Part shown: piece by piece, positions 25,731-39,614 of the stretch
How the letters are laid out: each line of letters opens with the position of its first letter
How positions within the stretch are numbered: the stretch's first letter is position 1
NCBI GenBank assembly: GCA_949987565.1
Contig: OX465115.1
Location: forward strand, 12,161,520 to 12,225,519
Direction: 5' to 3'
Origin: Luidia sarsii
Taxonomy: Eukaryota; Echinodermata; Asteroidea; Paxillosida; Luidiidae
DNA length: 64,000 nucleotides
Program-made: the position numbers and the translations under genes
Notes under the pieces: generated by a model
Seen by the model: the letters and a program-made list of their open reading frames with translations, nothing else
Told to the model about the DNA's origin: nothing
The model's database searches: none

Positions 25731-26740
25731 GGGTGCGAAAATGCCAAACATATAGGCCTATAACTGGGTACTAATTAAGGTGTAAATCTGAAACATTCCG
25801 ATCCTTGGTTAAAAACATTAGTATCTCGCGAAAAAATAACTATCAGATGTGAAGTCGGGGTGCAAGACCAACCCCTAAATGAAGAAAACACTTCGTTCCC
25901 TTTACTCGGCGAGAGAGCCACATAATGCAAATGGAAAGGGGGAGAGAGAGAGAGAGAGAAGAGAGTAACTAGTTGCGCCATACGGTGGCGATTAAAGCTT
26001 GTACGGTGTTTATTGCTGCGCTTGAGTTTTCATTAGTCCGTTCGGTGGGTCGTATGTCGGCCGTTATTTGCGTCTAGTGTTTGACTTTCGGATCAACTGA
26101 AGAAGAAAAAAAAGGCACACAAAGGCATACCGCTCTTTCCCTCATTGTTTTAGCATGGGTCGTTGTAGTGCCCTCTTGCGTTTCAGAAATCGGGTTATTG
26201 TTGTACTCTTGCCCTCTTACTGAGCCGGTTTTTTTCTCTCTCTCTCTACCTTTTACCGAACGAACCTCACGCAAATGGAGGGGCCAACTGAAGGCACGCG
26301 GTTGAATTGACCGGAGTCGCCTGACTTCTTTCTTGAGTCATCGACACCGCCCGATCACGAGTTGACGTGGACTGATCTGAGGGGCCCCTCGCATCAGCGG
26401 ATGATCCACGAGCCGCTATCCCCTGCGCCACATCATTCTGTAAATTAATTCTAGCGCGACCGGGCCAATTACCGGCGGTGCGTGGGGGCGTGAAGCCCGC
26501 GGTGCCCCGCCCGGGCTCAGATCGAAGGGGGGGGGGACGATGATGAAGCTCGGTGGTGGTCGGGTTTGGGGAGGAGAATTGAGAAGAGCCACTTCACCCA
26601 GCCCCTGATTTATAGTTGGGGGTGATTTTAGGAACCGTGCCGGCAACCATGGAAATGTCATGCGTTGTCATTGCCTTGCAGGTAATCGAGGCGATAGGAA
26701 AAGAGCAAGACGAGAAGGCGGTCCTCTAGCTGCTCCTCTT
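25731..26740. other. Intergenic, no gene recognised
   Basis: Ordinary-complexity DNA with a short (GA)n at 25940-25962 and a G run at 26527-26536. I see no coding exon. Confidence 0.4.
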
Positions 26741-27400
26741 CTTCACCTTTCCTCTCCCCCTTCAAATTTCGTTCTCCGTCTCTTTTTCTTCTCCTTCTCC
26801 TTCTCCGTTGCCGTCTCCGTCTCCTTCTTTCCAACTTTTACTTTACTCCTTCACTATCGCATTCACCCCTTCTCTTTCTCCTTCTCCCCCCCTACTTGTT
26901 ACTCGCTCTTTTCCTTGAACTTCTCAGGCATCTCCTTCGCACCCACTTTGTTCCTTTGCATTCTTCTCTTTCTCCTTCTTCTTCTTCTCTTCCTGTTTCT
27001 CCGTTTTTGTCATCTCCGTCTTGTTGTTGTCGTTTTCTCTTCCTATTTATCCTTCCCCTATACATCACTAACTCTTTCTGCTCCTTCTCAATCTCGATGT
27101 CTTCCCCCTCTTCTCCTCTCTTTCATTGCTCCTCACCTATACTCTCTCTCCCTCCTCCTTTTCACCTTCAACTCCTTCTCCTCCTGCTTTCCGTTTTGCT
27201 CTGCCTTTTCTTTGTTGGTCTCCTGCCATTTTTCCTTCGCCCACTCCTCTTCCTTCTCCTATTCCTCCTCCTGGTCTCCCTTCTCCTGCTCCCCGTTTCC
27301 CATTCTCCCACACTCCTCCTCCGCCTCACATCCTCCTCACTATTCTTTTCTCCCGCCCGTTTTCTTCCTCCTCTCATGGATGATAATCGGTGTTCTTTCC
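26741..27400. repeat. CT-rich polypyrimidine tract
   Basis: About 650 bases are nearly free of A and G on the plus strand, with CTTCTCCTTCTCC and TCCTCC words. The 261- and 190-codon open frames are Ser/Leu/Phe/Pro-rich low complexity and I do not regard them as genes. Confidence 0.85.
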
Positions 27401-27773
27401 ATGTCGCCCATTTCACAGATAAGGCCACTGCCGCCATGTATTTAAAATGTCAAAAGCAACCGATCTGAAGAAGATGTACACAAATAACTCGCTAATGCAT
27501 TTCACAAGGGCTTCTTAAGGTCAGCAGTCAAGCTAACATTCCTTTTGGATAACGAGAACATTAGGATATTCCTCCTATACTCATGAGTTTGTTGTTTATC
27601 AACAGGCAATGTGCGTGCGTCCATGCAATTCGCCAGGTAGCTACTGGTCGGCTTTAAAATGTCAATTCAATGAGGACAATGGGGATAGGATATCTCATCC
27701 CTTTACGGGCATGTTTTGCACACATCTAAGGAGATTCAAGAGGTGAACGTCTTTGCCAACAGCGAAGTATCTT
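27401..27773. other. Intergenic, no gene recognised
   Basis: About 370 bases of ordinary DNA between two low-complexity tracts. No feature seen. Confidence 0.4.
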
Positions 27774-29902
<2,129 letters not shown>

Positions 29903-31107
29903 AGTCTTTATACTCTCCTGGAACTGAAAATAAAATCACTGACAGGCACGCCTTAAACAAAGTACAGTGTCCCATAAAACGACGCCAGTTATTTTCAACG
30001 GGATTATTTACAGCACTGGTTGAAAGAGGCGGAGAGAGAAAAAAAAATAGAGAGAGAGGTGGAGAGAGAGAGTTGGAGATATAGCAAGAGCGACCGAGGT
30101 GAAGAGAGAGACAGACAGAGAGAGGATGATAGAAAGGGAGAGGGTATAGAAAGAGAGGGAGGGTAGAGAGAGATAGAGGCTGGTTGGGAAGCTTCCCTTT
30201 TCCCTGCACAACATCCGCCTCCGGAACACGGCCAACAAAGTTAATGGAACGTACTCAGTTTCTAAAAGGCAGACGGCTGGAGTACAGGCCGCGGCGGGTC
30301 ACTTTGGTTTAAACATTGCGACTGAGCTCTCGAATCTAGATGTATGGCGCAATCTCTCCCGGCCCTTGACGAGAGATTTAGTCGGGCCGTTTTAAGAACG
30401 CGCCACGGTTCTGCCGTGTGAAAGCCATATAAATTGTCCGTCTTGCCCACTGTCAGTAGCAGCAGGGGTCTCGACACCCATTCGGAGCCCAAACCGCCTT
30501 CGAAGTCGAGAGAAAACAGCAAGAAGAACATCCCTTCTTTTTTTTTTCGAGAAAACGGGACACCACGTGATTGATCTCCCTCTCCTTTCTCGCCGCTCAC
30601 CAAACAGCCGAGTAGGCTGCTGTCAAGGTTCTTCGTGTCCACTTCACGACATCGTTTTTTTGTTTTTTATCTCCGTCCTGATGGGCCACTTCAGTAACTG
30701 CTCGTTATTTATTTGTGTTTCTTGCGGTGGTTTTATTTTATTTGTTTAGCAAGGCGCTCCATAGGGCGAGACGGAGACTAATGGCGAGCAATTAATCAGA
30801 CGCAGGCCAACGTGCGCGCAGTGAAACCAGAATCCACGCGATCTGGAAACGGCCTAATGTTGTCATTTTACATCGAGAGACTTCCGTCAAAATACTAAAC
30901 TTGTCTTTTGCCGCAGCCCGTCGGCCGATAGCATCTTAGTCTGTCGTCACTGTCGACTTAGTCCATCGTCACTATCGACTTAGTCCATCGTCACTATCAT
31001 ATTTGCATCACCACTGCGACTGGGCTGGTTTATATAAGCTCACCAGACCTTCACCGCGGTTACTTTCTTTACCTAATGATGTAACGTGTTTTTAGCTTGG
31101 GGTGATA
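29903..31107. other. Intergenic; GA tract at 30020-30175; short tandem repeat at 30940-31000
   Basis: A GA-rich tract follows the hexamer satellite. At 30940-31000 the 22-base unit CGACTTAGTCCATCGTCACTAT repeats about 2.5 times, written here only by its start CGACTTAGTCC. No gene recognised. Confidence 0.5.
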
Positions 31108-31396
31108 TACAAAAATGTTGCAAACTGCTTACTGACTAAAATTACCAAAATGTAAATCTTAAAATTTAGTGGGCCTGACGTTTCGATCCTAGCAGGACCT
31201 TTCTCAAAGGCAGAGTGACAAGGGTAAAACAGATACATGTACACGAAGGAAGGGGGGGGGAGTGAATAGGACACGGATGTGTTTCTCATCCATGTCCTAT
31301 TCACTCTCCCCCCTTCCTTCGTGTTTTGTCCTTGTCACTCTGCCTTTGAGAAAGGTCCTGCTAGGATCGAAACGTCAGGCCCACTAAATTTTAAGT
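31108..31396. mobile_element. Two Penelope-like 3' tails in head-to-head palindrome
   Basis: A minus-strand tail (31108-31282, ending outward at TGGTAATTTTAGTCAGTAAG on its own strand) meets a plus-strand tail (31284-31396). The two are mirror copies around about 31283: GAATAGGACACGGATG opposite CATCCATGTCCTATTC, then the CCTTCCTTCGTGT, GTCACTCTGCCTTTGAGAAA and GGATCGAAACGTCAGG words on each side. Both conserved ends point outward. Confidence 0.8.
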
Positions 31397-32079
31397 GTTT
31401 TTAGCTTACTACTTCCTCTATTCACCCCATGAAATGTCTCCCTTTCTCTTGTCTACGATCGTAAGCAGTTTTTTCTCGACACCCCAAGGACGAAATGTTC
31501 GAGTAGGTCAAGTGATCTTCCTGTTCCTTGGCCCGTTTAACGGATGCTGCAAACTGTTCACTGACTGGTACCGGACCTGTAACGAATCTCTCGCCCGGCG
31601 CCTTTTTGGAGCGTCGGGAGGGAACTTTCTCAAAGGCGGCATCAACGACACGATTGCGTTTTCGGAGGAATTTTTTTTTTCGGCGAGCCAATCAGAGACG
31701 ATGTTAGATGGCTTAATTAAGGCGCACATTAAACTGTGGAGATGAAGACATGGAACGGTGCACGTGATTAGTCGCAACTATTGTGGCAGACTCGCATGAT
31801 CTCGTGTATCGGACTCATTTTTTTCCTGGCAAGCTTTGTGAAATGGGTCGGGCTAGCTACGCGTTGAAACATTACGACTTGTTATACGGTAATAGGCCTA
31901 TACGCGTCGGCAAGCCGAGTTACTACGCGCCTCAAAGCTTTATGAAATCGGCCCTGGACAAAGGAACTGACTGGATTTTCGTTGTCTCGAACAGGTCGTC
32001 TGCAAACTATTTCCCATACATTAAGGTTTCTGCGTGAGTCATGACAATCTAGGCGGAGAGAAAAGGGGGAAGTTAAAGA
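31397..32079. other. Intergenic, no gene recognised
   Basis: I looked at the open frames at 31395-31745 and 31783-32037. Neither shows a family motif. The stretch 31620-31640 (CTTTCTCAAAGGC) resembles a broken Penelope tail. Confidence 0.35.
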
Positions 32080-32445
32080 CTTAAAGAGAGAGAGTAGGAT
32101 AGAGAGAAAGGTTGAGAGAGAGATAACGAGAGAGAGAGAGAGGGGGAGAGAGAGAGAGAGAGGGAGAGAGAGAGAGAGGGAGGGAGAGAGAGAGAGTAGG
32201 ATAGAGAGAAAGGTTGAGAGAGATAACGAGAGAGAGAGAGAGAGGGGGAGGGAGAGAGAGAGAGAGAGAGAGTAGGATAGAGAGAAAGCATGAGATAGAT
32301 AACGAGAGAGAGAGAGAGAGAGGGAGAGAGAGGGAGGGAGAGAGAGACAGGGAGAGAGATTGAGAGAGAGAGAGAGAGAGAGGGAGAGAGAGGGAGGGAG
32401 AGAGAGAGAGGGAGAGAGATTGAGAGAGATAACGAGAGAGAGGTG
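32080..32445. repeat. GA microsatellite with higher-order units
   Basis: (GA)n and GGGAGA runs are punctuated by the words GAGTAGGATAGAGAGAAAG and AGATAACGAGAGAG, which repeat three to four times at spacings of roughly 80-100 bases. So the array has grown by duplication of a longer unit. Confidence 0.9.
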
Positions 32446-34121
32446 AAGGGAGCGAATTGGAGATAGACAGAGGGTGGGGCAGACAGTTGTGGGTAGAGAT
32501 GGGGATGGGGTTGTATAGAGATCAAGAGGTATGGGGAAGATTGGGAAGGGAGAGAGTCAGAGGTGTAGAGGGGAAACAAGATCACTGGGGTCTCTGGGGT
32601 GAGCGAAGCAGAGCAGCTTCTGTCATTCCGCGATGCAATCAGATTCACCATCACCCTCTGCCAATCATATCCAGGCTTCGTTGACGTCACCCCCTGCCGC
32701 CCGTCTCCAGCTCTTGGCTAGTCCAAACAAGAGTCAAACCGCAGAACAAAAGACGCGCCGATCATGGCCCGAGGTCATTCTCTAATCTGTAACTGGCTCT
32801 TTTTTTCTTCTTTTTTTTTACGTTCTGGTGATTTCTGGAACATGGAGAAATTGAGGGAGGGAGGGGAAAGAGGAGTCTGAAATTGTCATCTGTTTTCTCG
32901 TCGCGATTTGATTAAACGGTCCAGAAGTCACGGGCCAGTCTCCTGGATTCGTACCGTGGACAGGCCGTCTCTTCTATCTCGCTCCCCCCCCCACACCACA
33001 CCACACCAACGGACGCCCGGGACCGTTCTCAAGTTGTCCCCGGGCGGCGTGATTAGTGGAATTAGCTGGGGCAAGGGAGCGCCCGGCTCGCGGTAGATCG
33101 AACCCCGTCGGAGTCCCGCTGCGCCACAGCTGGCCCACCAAGTCTGCCGGTAACGGCGCTGATTCGGCCCGGTGTAATTTTGTCCTCTGTACACAGTTCT
33201 CAGAGAGTCACCGAGATTCGCTGACGCACTTGGAAGAGTACAGAGGGCTGTACTGTAGAGACCATTTTTGATTATGGCTTGCATTGAATAATTAAAACAT
33301 GTCGAACCAACATTATTGGCCAGTGTTCGTTTCAACTGGCAACTTTGAGTAACATACACCATAACTGAAAACGGCTTAAATGTAAATGAAAATGAAAATG
33401 TAAATTCCATATTAGTGTAATTGTTTCTTCGCGGGTATTCTGTGTTTGTAAACCAGTTTGATTTGTTTCTGCATCCGTTCATTGTGAAAACAGTTGTGTA
33501 GCGCCCTGATCACCATGTTGACAAAATGATTTTGTCCGTCAAATGTTAGCTTGTATTTTAATTTTTTTTACGAACTTTTGACACAATGTTAAAAGCTGCT
33601 TACTGGCTGAATCTGCAACCATGTCATTGTAAATGGCCAGACGTTTCGATCTAAGAAGGACCTTTCTCGGACTCTGCTAGGATCTTTTTTTCTGGGATCT
33701 GTTGGAGCTTGCAACGTCTTGCAACTAATCATGTGAGTGGGTTGGTCAAACTAAATCGTATCAAACTAAAAGTAAGCATTTGGCTAATAGTCTGTCCCAT
33801 CACTGTTTTAAGTAACATTTTGACAGTCAAAATCTTCAGTTTCACTAATGGGATTTTAATTTGCAGATGAAGAATGATGGGCTCGTGCGGTTCGCTTCGC
33901 TTTGCGGAACGTTTGGGGCTGAGTAGAGGTGGGTAAATTCTAACAAGACGGAGAGAATGAAACACTCATCACCATCTTCATCATCGTTATCGTAGGACAC
34001 GATCAAGTGTTCACTTCCAAATAAACGCACCGGTGCGTTAGATGGCAATCTTCTGAGTTAAACAAACCCTCTATAAAGTTTATGTCGATTGCCTGCAGTA
34101 AATTAGCTTCGCCGGGAAAGA
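32446..34121. other. Intergenic; broken Penelope tail near 33590-33690
   Basis: No gene recognised. On the minus strand sense the words CAGACGTTTCGATC and AGGACCTTTCTC at 33640-33668 are a degenerate Penelope-like tail, preceded by a version of its AGTAAGCAG end near 33596-33610. The 184-codon minus frame at 32928-33482 has no recognised motif. Confidence 0.4.
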
Positions 34122-34612
34122 CGAGGGAGAGGGGGAGAGGGAGAGGGAGAGGGGGAGAGGGAGAGGGGGAGGGGAAGAGGGAGAGAGGGAGAGGGAGAGG
34201 GGGAGAGGGAGAGGGAGAGGGGGAGAGGGAGATGGAGAGGGGGAGAGGGAGATGGAGAGGGGGAGAGGGAGATGGAGAGGGGGAGAGGGAGATGGAGAGG
34301 GGGAGAGGGAGAGGGGGAGAGGGAGAGGGAGAGGGGGAGAGGGAGATGGAGAGGGGGAGAGGGAGAGAGGGAGACGGAGAGGGGGAGAGGGAGAGGGAGA
34401 GGGGGAGAGGGAGAGGGGGAGAGGGAGAGGGGGAGGGAGAGAGAGGGAGACGGAGAGGGGGAGAGGGAGAGGGGGAGAGGGAGAGGAAGAGGGAGATGGA
34501 GAGGGGGAGAGGGAGAGAGGGAGACGGAGAGGGGGAGAGGGAGAGGGAGAGGGGGAGAGGGAGAGGGAGAGGGGGAGAGGGAGAGGGAGAGGGAGAGAGA
34601 GAAAGGCGGAGA
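34122..34612. repeat. GGGAGA polypurine minisatellite
   Basis: About 490 bases of GAGAGG/GGGAGA units, with GGGAGATGGAGAGGG variants repeating at about 20-base intervals between 34225 and 34300. Arg/Gly/Glu-rich open frames in several phases are artefacts. Confidence 0.95.
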
Positions 34613-35300
34613 GGCAGGGTGTGTGGAAAGGGCGGTACTTGTCAGCTTATCATCTGTGAATAACTTGCTTCGGCTTGTCAAAGCCCCGCGGGCGACGGCC
34701 ATCAATTTTTCCATCTAACCCGCTGAACTGCAAACAGAGTCCCTAATAAAGGCCCAATCCAACCAACTGACTTGATTGTACCGGTGGAATGAGCACGCAA
34801 GTCACTGGGACTTCTTACTGGCATAATATACTTGGCCCTCCTTTACAGAGAACTGGAAGGCCAACGGGAACGGTAATTGTAACGAGGAGGGAACGAGACA
34901 GGGAGTGTCCTATAGCCTTTGCACACGCCCTGTGATCAACATGACCCATGCGGTTTGTTTGTCGTTGTGTCCATCGGGGGTAGCGGTGGTTGATGCTGTG
35001 AACATTTTGTGAGAATTATATCGTTCGGAAAGAGTAATCGCGTTTTTTATGTGTTGAGGCAACTTGTAAGCCCAACAGATGTATCGGAAACGTGGGCATC
35101 CCCCTCTCTGCTCGTGTCCTCGTCAATCTGTCTTTGAGAAGGGTCATGATAGGATCGAAGCACTAGGCCGTCTACATTATAGAAACTTCGACAGTTTGTG
35201 ACTAATTTTAAGAAGTACACTTTGATAACTGGGATCTAGCAGCAGCAGCGAGGCTACGGAATGATATTTGGACCCACCTTGGCCCAAAACTTGTTTACAT
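34613..35300. other. Intergenic; broken Penelope tail at 35115-35175
   Basis: CGTCAATCTGTCTTTGAGAA followed by GGTCATGATAGGATCGAAGC at about 35119-35160 is a diverged Penelope-like tail. Nothing else recognised. Confidence 0.45.
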
Positions 35301-35646
35301 AAGCCGTGTTCGCATTGGACGTTTTCTTCCGCGGCCACGCGGTAACTTACCGCGACATTCCTTAAGGTGTTTCTACCGTGCGTCCGCACTTGGATTTATC
35401 TTCCGCTGCGGAATGAGAAATTCAGTGTGTGAGGCTGGCAGAATGTCGCCTATCATGGCCCTGTCAAGTTACCGTGGCTGAGCGGAAAGTTTCCGCGACG
35501 TCTCTCGCCCTGTTAGTTTTACACCACGCTCGCGGTAACTTGACAGGGAGGGTAGTTTTCCGCGTGTCCGCATTGGATTAATTTTTGTCATTCTTCCGCT
35601 CTGCCGCGGTAGTTTGACAATTTTAAGTCCAATGCGAACACGGCTT
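35301..35646. mobile_element. MITE with perfect 20-bp terminal inverted repeats
   Basis: AAGCCGTGTTCGCATTGGAC at 35301-35320 is matched exactly by its reverse complement at 35627-35646. The 346-bp interior is non-coding and rich in GCGGTAACTT words, with an inner inverted pair CCTGTCAAGTTACCG (about 35459) and CGGTAACTTGACAGG (about 35531). The flanks could carry a TA duplication (TA before AGCCG, TA after CGGCTT), but this is not certain, so the superfamily is open. Confidence 0.8.
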
Positions 35647-35679
35647 TAGACTATTGCCTGATCTGTTTACAGTGTGTGT

Positions 35680-36420
35680 CTATAGTGGCTTTGGCTGATT
35701 CATTCCAAGAATAGGCCTAGTCCAATCAGCCTTCACTGCTTACCTTAATATTGACCAATGGTGGGGCATGTATCATGATTGACTATTAGTATAACTATGT
35801 CTGAACAAAGACCAATTGCAGAGCCATGCCTCATCAGGGCGTTGACCAAAATATGACCAATCAAGACACCGTCTCATCATCCACCCGGACGTGCGTCTTA
35901 ACTACAACCATTTGAAATCCTTGTCTCATATTGTATCAAACATTATTACTCAATGAATGACCGATTACTCTCCAGGTTTCATCGTCTGTTACGGGCTTGT
36001 ACAAATGTGACCCGGCACAGTATAATGAGAAATAACCCCACTTTTTAGATTATGAGGTTTTCTAATGATGTGAAAGAGTATACCATTAGCTTTCAAATGA
36101 TATCAAAAAATTATATCCTCTAATACTTAAAATTTCCGAAAAAAAGAAAAAACGAGAAAAATGATTTATAATCGAATTGTGAAGATACTTTCACTTCAGG
36201 CGTTGTTTACTCAAAAAGCGTTTTAGTGGGATATTCCTCATGTCGTTGTGCCGGGTCACAAATGCTCCGACCAATTGCGGACATTGTTTCATCGGTTGCC
36301 TTGCGTTTGTACAAATAATGACCAATCACGGTCCCGTTACATCGTCCATCACAACGTTCGTCCAAACATTGACAAATCGCAGCTCGTATCAGCGCAACAA
36401 CGGCCGCAAATCAACAGATA
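35680..36420. repeat. Degenerate tandem array with TGACCAAT cores, about 70 bp
   Basis: TGACCAAT or close forms recur (35752, 35810, 35856, 36272, 36319 and others), accompanied by CATCATCCA/CATCGTCCAT and GTACAAAT words, giving a decayed repeat of roughly 70 bp. A MITE (36008-36258) sits inside it. Confidence 0.5.
36008..36258. mobile_element. TGACCCGGCACAG MITE, copy 1 (deleted internally)
   Basis: Starts TGACCCGGCACAG and ends with CGTTGTGCCGGGTCA. It is flanked by CAAATG on both sides (36002-36007 and 36259-36264), a 6-bp target-site duplication. The array it lies in contains a similar empty site (GTACAAAT followed by a TGACCAAT unit near 36310), which supports these boundaries. It is inverted relative to copies 2 and 3 and lacks about 200 internal bases found in them. 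Confidence 0.85.
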
Positions 36421-37883
36421 TACGGCCATCCTATCGGGATTCAATTTTGTGTGTTTTGGTTGTGTGTTTTTTAGGGGGAGATATAATCCTTCAGCCAGAA
36501 AGACTGGCTAATAACCATGATCATAATTTCTCCTAACAGGGCACAAGCAGACGATCCGTGACGTTGTCGTAGCAACGCATCTTTTGCAAACATTCACCGA
36601 GGATAGAGCTCATCTTGGCGCGGGTCGTAGAGATAACAATTCTCAAAAGAGGTAGATGGAGATGGAGAGGCAGATGGGGAGGGAATTGGAGAGAGAGGGG
36701 GAGAGGGAGGGGGTGTGGGTGAGGGAGAGGGAGAGACAGAGACAGAGAGAGAGAGAGAAGTCACTAGCATACCGCATTCATACGGCATTCAAATGTTGAC
36801 GTCTTAGTTGCCTGGGTCAAATGTAATTAAAACGAGTATCTTGAATGCAGTTATTCGAGAAAACTGTCGATTTTTAGCACTTCATTTGAGCACTTCCATT
36901 AAATCAAACCCAAACACAGAGCACCGCTCAATGGGTAAATTGGTTTTAATATTTCAATCCAGACGGCCGAATCGAATAAAAGATTTTAATTTTCGACTAA
37001 AAATGGGACAAAACATCGGCCGAGAAACGGAGGCGTGAAAGCGGTTACCCACTAATTCAAGGCAACGCATTATAGACATTCATAAGCCCATTATTGTATG
37101 CTCTTTTACCATTGGTAATTCTGTTTTAACTCCCTGCCTCAATGCAATGCATTGACAATTCGTCAGACCGTCGCAGTCTGTGACCAAGGGGGTTGTTGGT
37201 GGGAACGGTGGGGAGGGGAACTACCTCTTTGCGGTTCTTAAGTCAGCATAGACTGTTCACGTTACAGAACCCACGCGGTAGATGGCTCTAAAGACATTGA
37301 GAGTCTTCATAAAGGAGTTGGCTATCGTGTTACAAACTCGGAGATGGGATCCACTTCATTTTGAAGGCTGATTTTGTTCTTCTGGCTTTCTCTCCGGCTC
37401 TCTGGAGAATCGTTTGAGTCGGGATCATTTCATTACTATAGCTATTTTAAGACTCGCGGGCGGTTGCTACGCTATCGACTGGAAGTCCGATTAGCGAATC
37501 TCGGAGGATCTCTTCGTGCCTTCGTCAATAGAACGCGCACATATTCTCTACCTAACTGCCCTGCTGTTGATCAAGGCAAATTCATTGCTGGAAGTTCTGA
37601 AACGTGAGTTTCAGTGAGAGGGGGAAAGGGGTCTATCTATATAGCGCCCTCATCGCCTGCATCTACTGTGACGATGGGGGCGATATTTGCCATTTCTGGA
37701 CGAGTTGCCTCCGCGGACATAAATAATGAAATATAACCTTTAGACGGACAATAGCGGGCGCCAGACTATGAATTCATGGATGCTGTCATCTTCAAACTGA
37801 CTGTTGTGTACCGTTCACTGCACACTCAAGCTGCCTATCTGACAGAGGCTAGTTTTCTTTGCTTGATCATATAATCATCCTAC
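36421..37883. other. Intergenic; GA-rich tract at 36650-36765
   Basis: A G/A-rich tract with a GAGGGGGAGAGGG core lies at 36650-36765. No gene recognised in the remainder. Confidence 0.4.
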
Positions 37884-38085
37884 TAACCCCAAACCCCAAA
37901 CCCCATACCCCAAACACCACCACCAAACCCAAACCCCAAACCCAAACCTCAAATACCACCACCAAACCCTAATCCCCAAACGCCAAACACCACCACCAAA
38001 CCCCAAACACCAAAACCCAAACCCCAAACCCAACCACCAAACCCCAAACGCCCAAACGCCCAAACCCCAAACCCCAAACCCCTAA
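37884..38085. repeat. Telomere-like AAACCCC tract with CACCACCAC interruptions
   Basis: About 200 bases built from AAACCCC, AAACCC and CCAAACACC words on the plus strand; the minus strand is therefore (GGGGTTT)-like and could form G-quadruplexes. The unit differs from the canonical metazoan TTAGGG repeat. Confidence 0.9.
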
Positions 38086-38584
38086 TGTTAATCATACTAT
38101 GTTCGATTTCATATCTTTGAACACTGATAAATTAAAAGTGATAGACAGGTTTTCTTCAAGGCCTGTTAGCAGGACAAGTTTTGGCTTCGTCAAGATAAAA
38201 ATGGAGGATATATTAACCTGCAAAGTGTATTTTTCTTTCCAGTTTCCTCTATATAGAGCTCTTCCTGCCCCGCCAACCCTCCACCTCTTTCCGGATCCCT
38301 GCCCTCGTCCATGCAGACCGTAGACCCATGCACCGCGTGAGGGAGGAACCACAGCGGCCCCTAGATGTCACCTCTTTCTATTCCGCGGGCTTTCTTGTTT
38401 TGTTGTTGTATAGGAATTATAAAATCAATTCAACCCCCACGCGCGCTTTTAATTCTATTCAGATGCAAACAACCAAAGTTTGCAAATCTGTTTGAAGCCC
38501 GCCGTACGGAGATCTAACGAATCGAATGCAGTCATGAGCAAGCGTCATTAATAGGTCAAGGTGACTGCTTCTAAAGCCCATTTG

Positions 38585-39026
38585 TGACACGGCACAGCGA
38601 CATGAGGAATATCCCACCAAAACACGTTTCGAGTAAACAACGCCTGAAGTCAAAGTTTCTTCTCAATTCGATAAAAAAATTTTTTTTTTTTGTATTTTCG
38701 GAAAGTTAATGTATTGGAGGATATTATGTCCAAAGGATTTTTCCGAAATCCGTCTCTAAATGTTGAAAAAACGAGGATTTCGGGGGAGTGTTTGTGTACT
38801 GTTTAGATGAAAATGTAAAGTTCCTGCCTTTTTGAATGGCCGCTTGGAGTTAGAATGGCGCTGGTACCAAATGAACGAGCGAAGTCCCCTTGTACTATTT
38901 ACAACAAAGTTCACACGGAAATCATTTTGATATCTTTTAAAAGCTAATGGTATACTCTTTCACATACTTAGAAAATCTCAAAATCTCAAAAGTGGGGGTT
39001 ATTCTTCATTATGCTGTGCCGGGTCA
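38585..39026. mobile_element. TGACCCGGCACAG MITE, copy 2
   Basis: Begins TGACACGGCACAGCGACATG and ends GCTGTGCCGGGTCA, 442 bp. Flanks CATTTG (38579-38584) and CATTTT (39027-39032) are a 6-bp duplication with one mismatch. The interior matches copy 3 (AACAACGCCTGAAGTCAAAG, CGAACGAGCGAAG-like words) and has no coding capacity. It lies about 590 bp upstream of the transporter start codon. Confidence 0.85.
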
Positions 39027-39614
39027 CATTTTATCCGAACGATCTATTCAAAACAAAACGCGGTGCCTGATGAGGCACCGAGACTACAGAACAGTTGTTC
39101 CATCACTGCTCTTTTTTTCTGGATGATAAAAAAGTAGTCGTGGCCAATAACTGGCCTAGCTGCAAAGTCTATCCCACGTCTGAGCGCACGGTGCATACCA
39201 TAAAATCACTGATATGCGACAATCCATGACAAAGATACAAACTGCCCAAAATGCTGGCGTCACACAAAGTGCATGGCCAACTCTTCGCAAACCACGCCAA
39301 CTGGTTCGCGCGGTACAAGCGCTACACTGTCCACCGTGGAACTTTCGGAGGTCGTCGGATTTCGCAAAACGCAAGGACATCTAAATTCAAAGAGGTTTTT
39401 GCCCTTGGACATCTAGTTAGTGAACAGGCATGTGCGTTGGTCATTTTCCCCTCGGTGGATGCATGCATGCTGTGGACATGCGGCTGATCAGTCCGCGGGA
39501 CGCTTCACCCACGGCTTCTTCCTGCATGCCCGGACGGACTCGGCGTGGCTGCGGTGACTCTACGGATCTCTGAACGAAGCACCCCGGGGCAGGGAGCGGG
39601 TCCGCGCGGTGGTG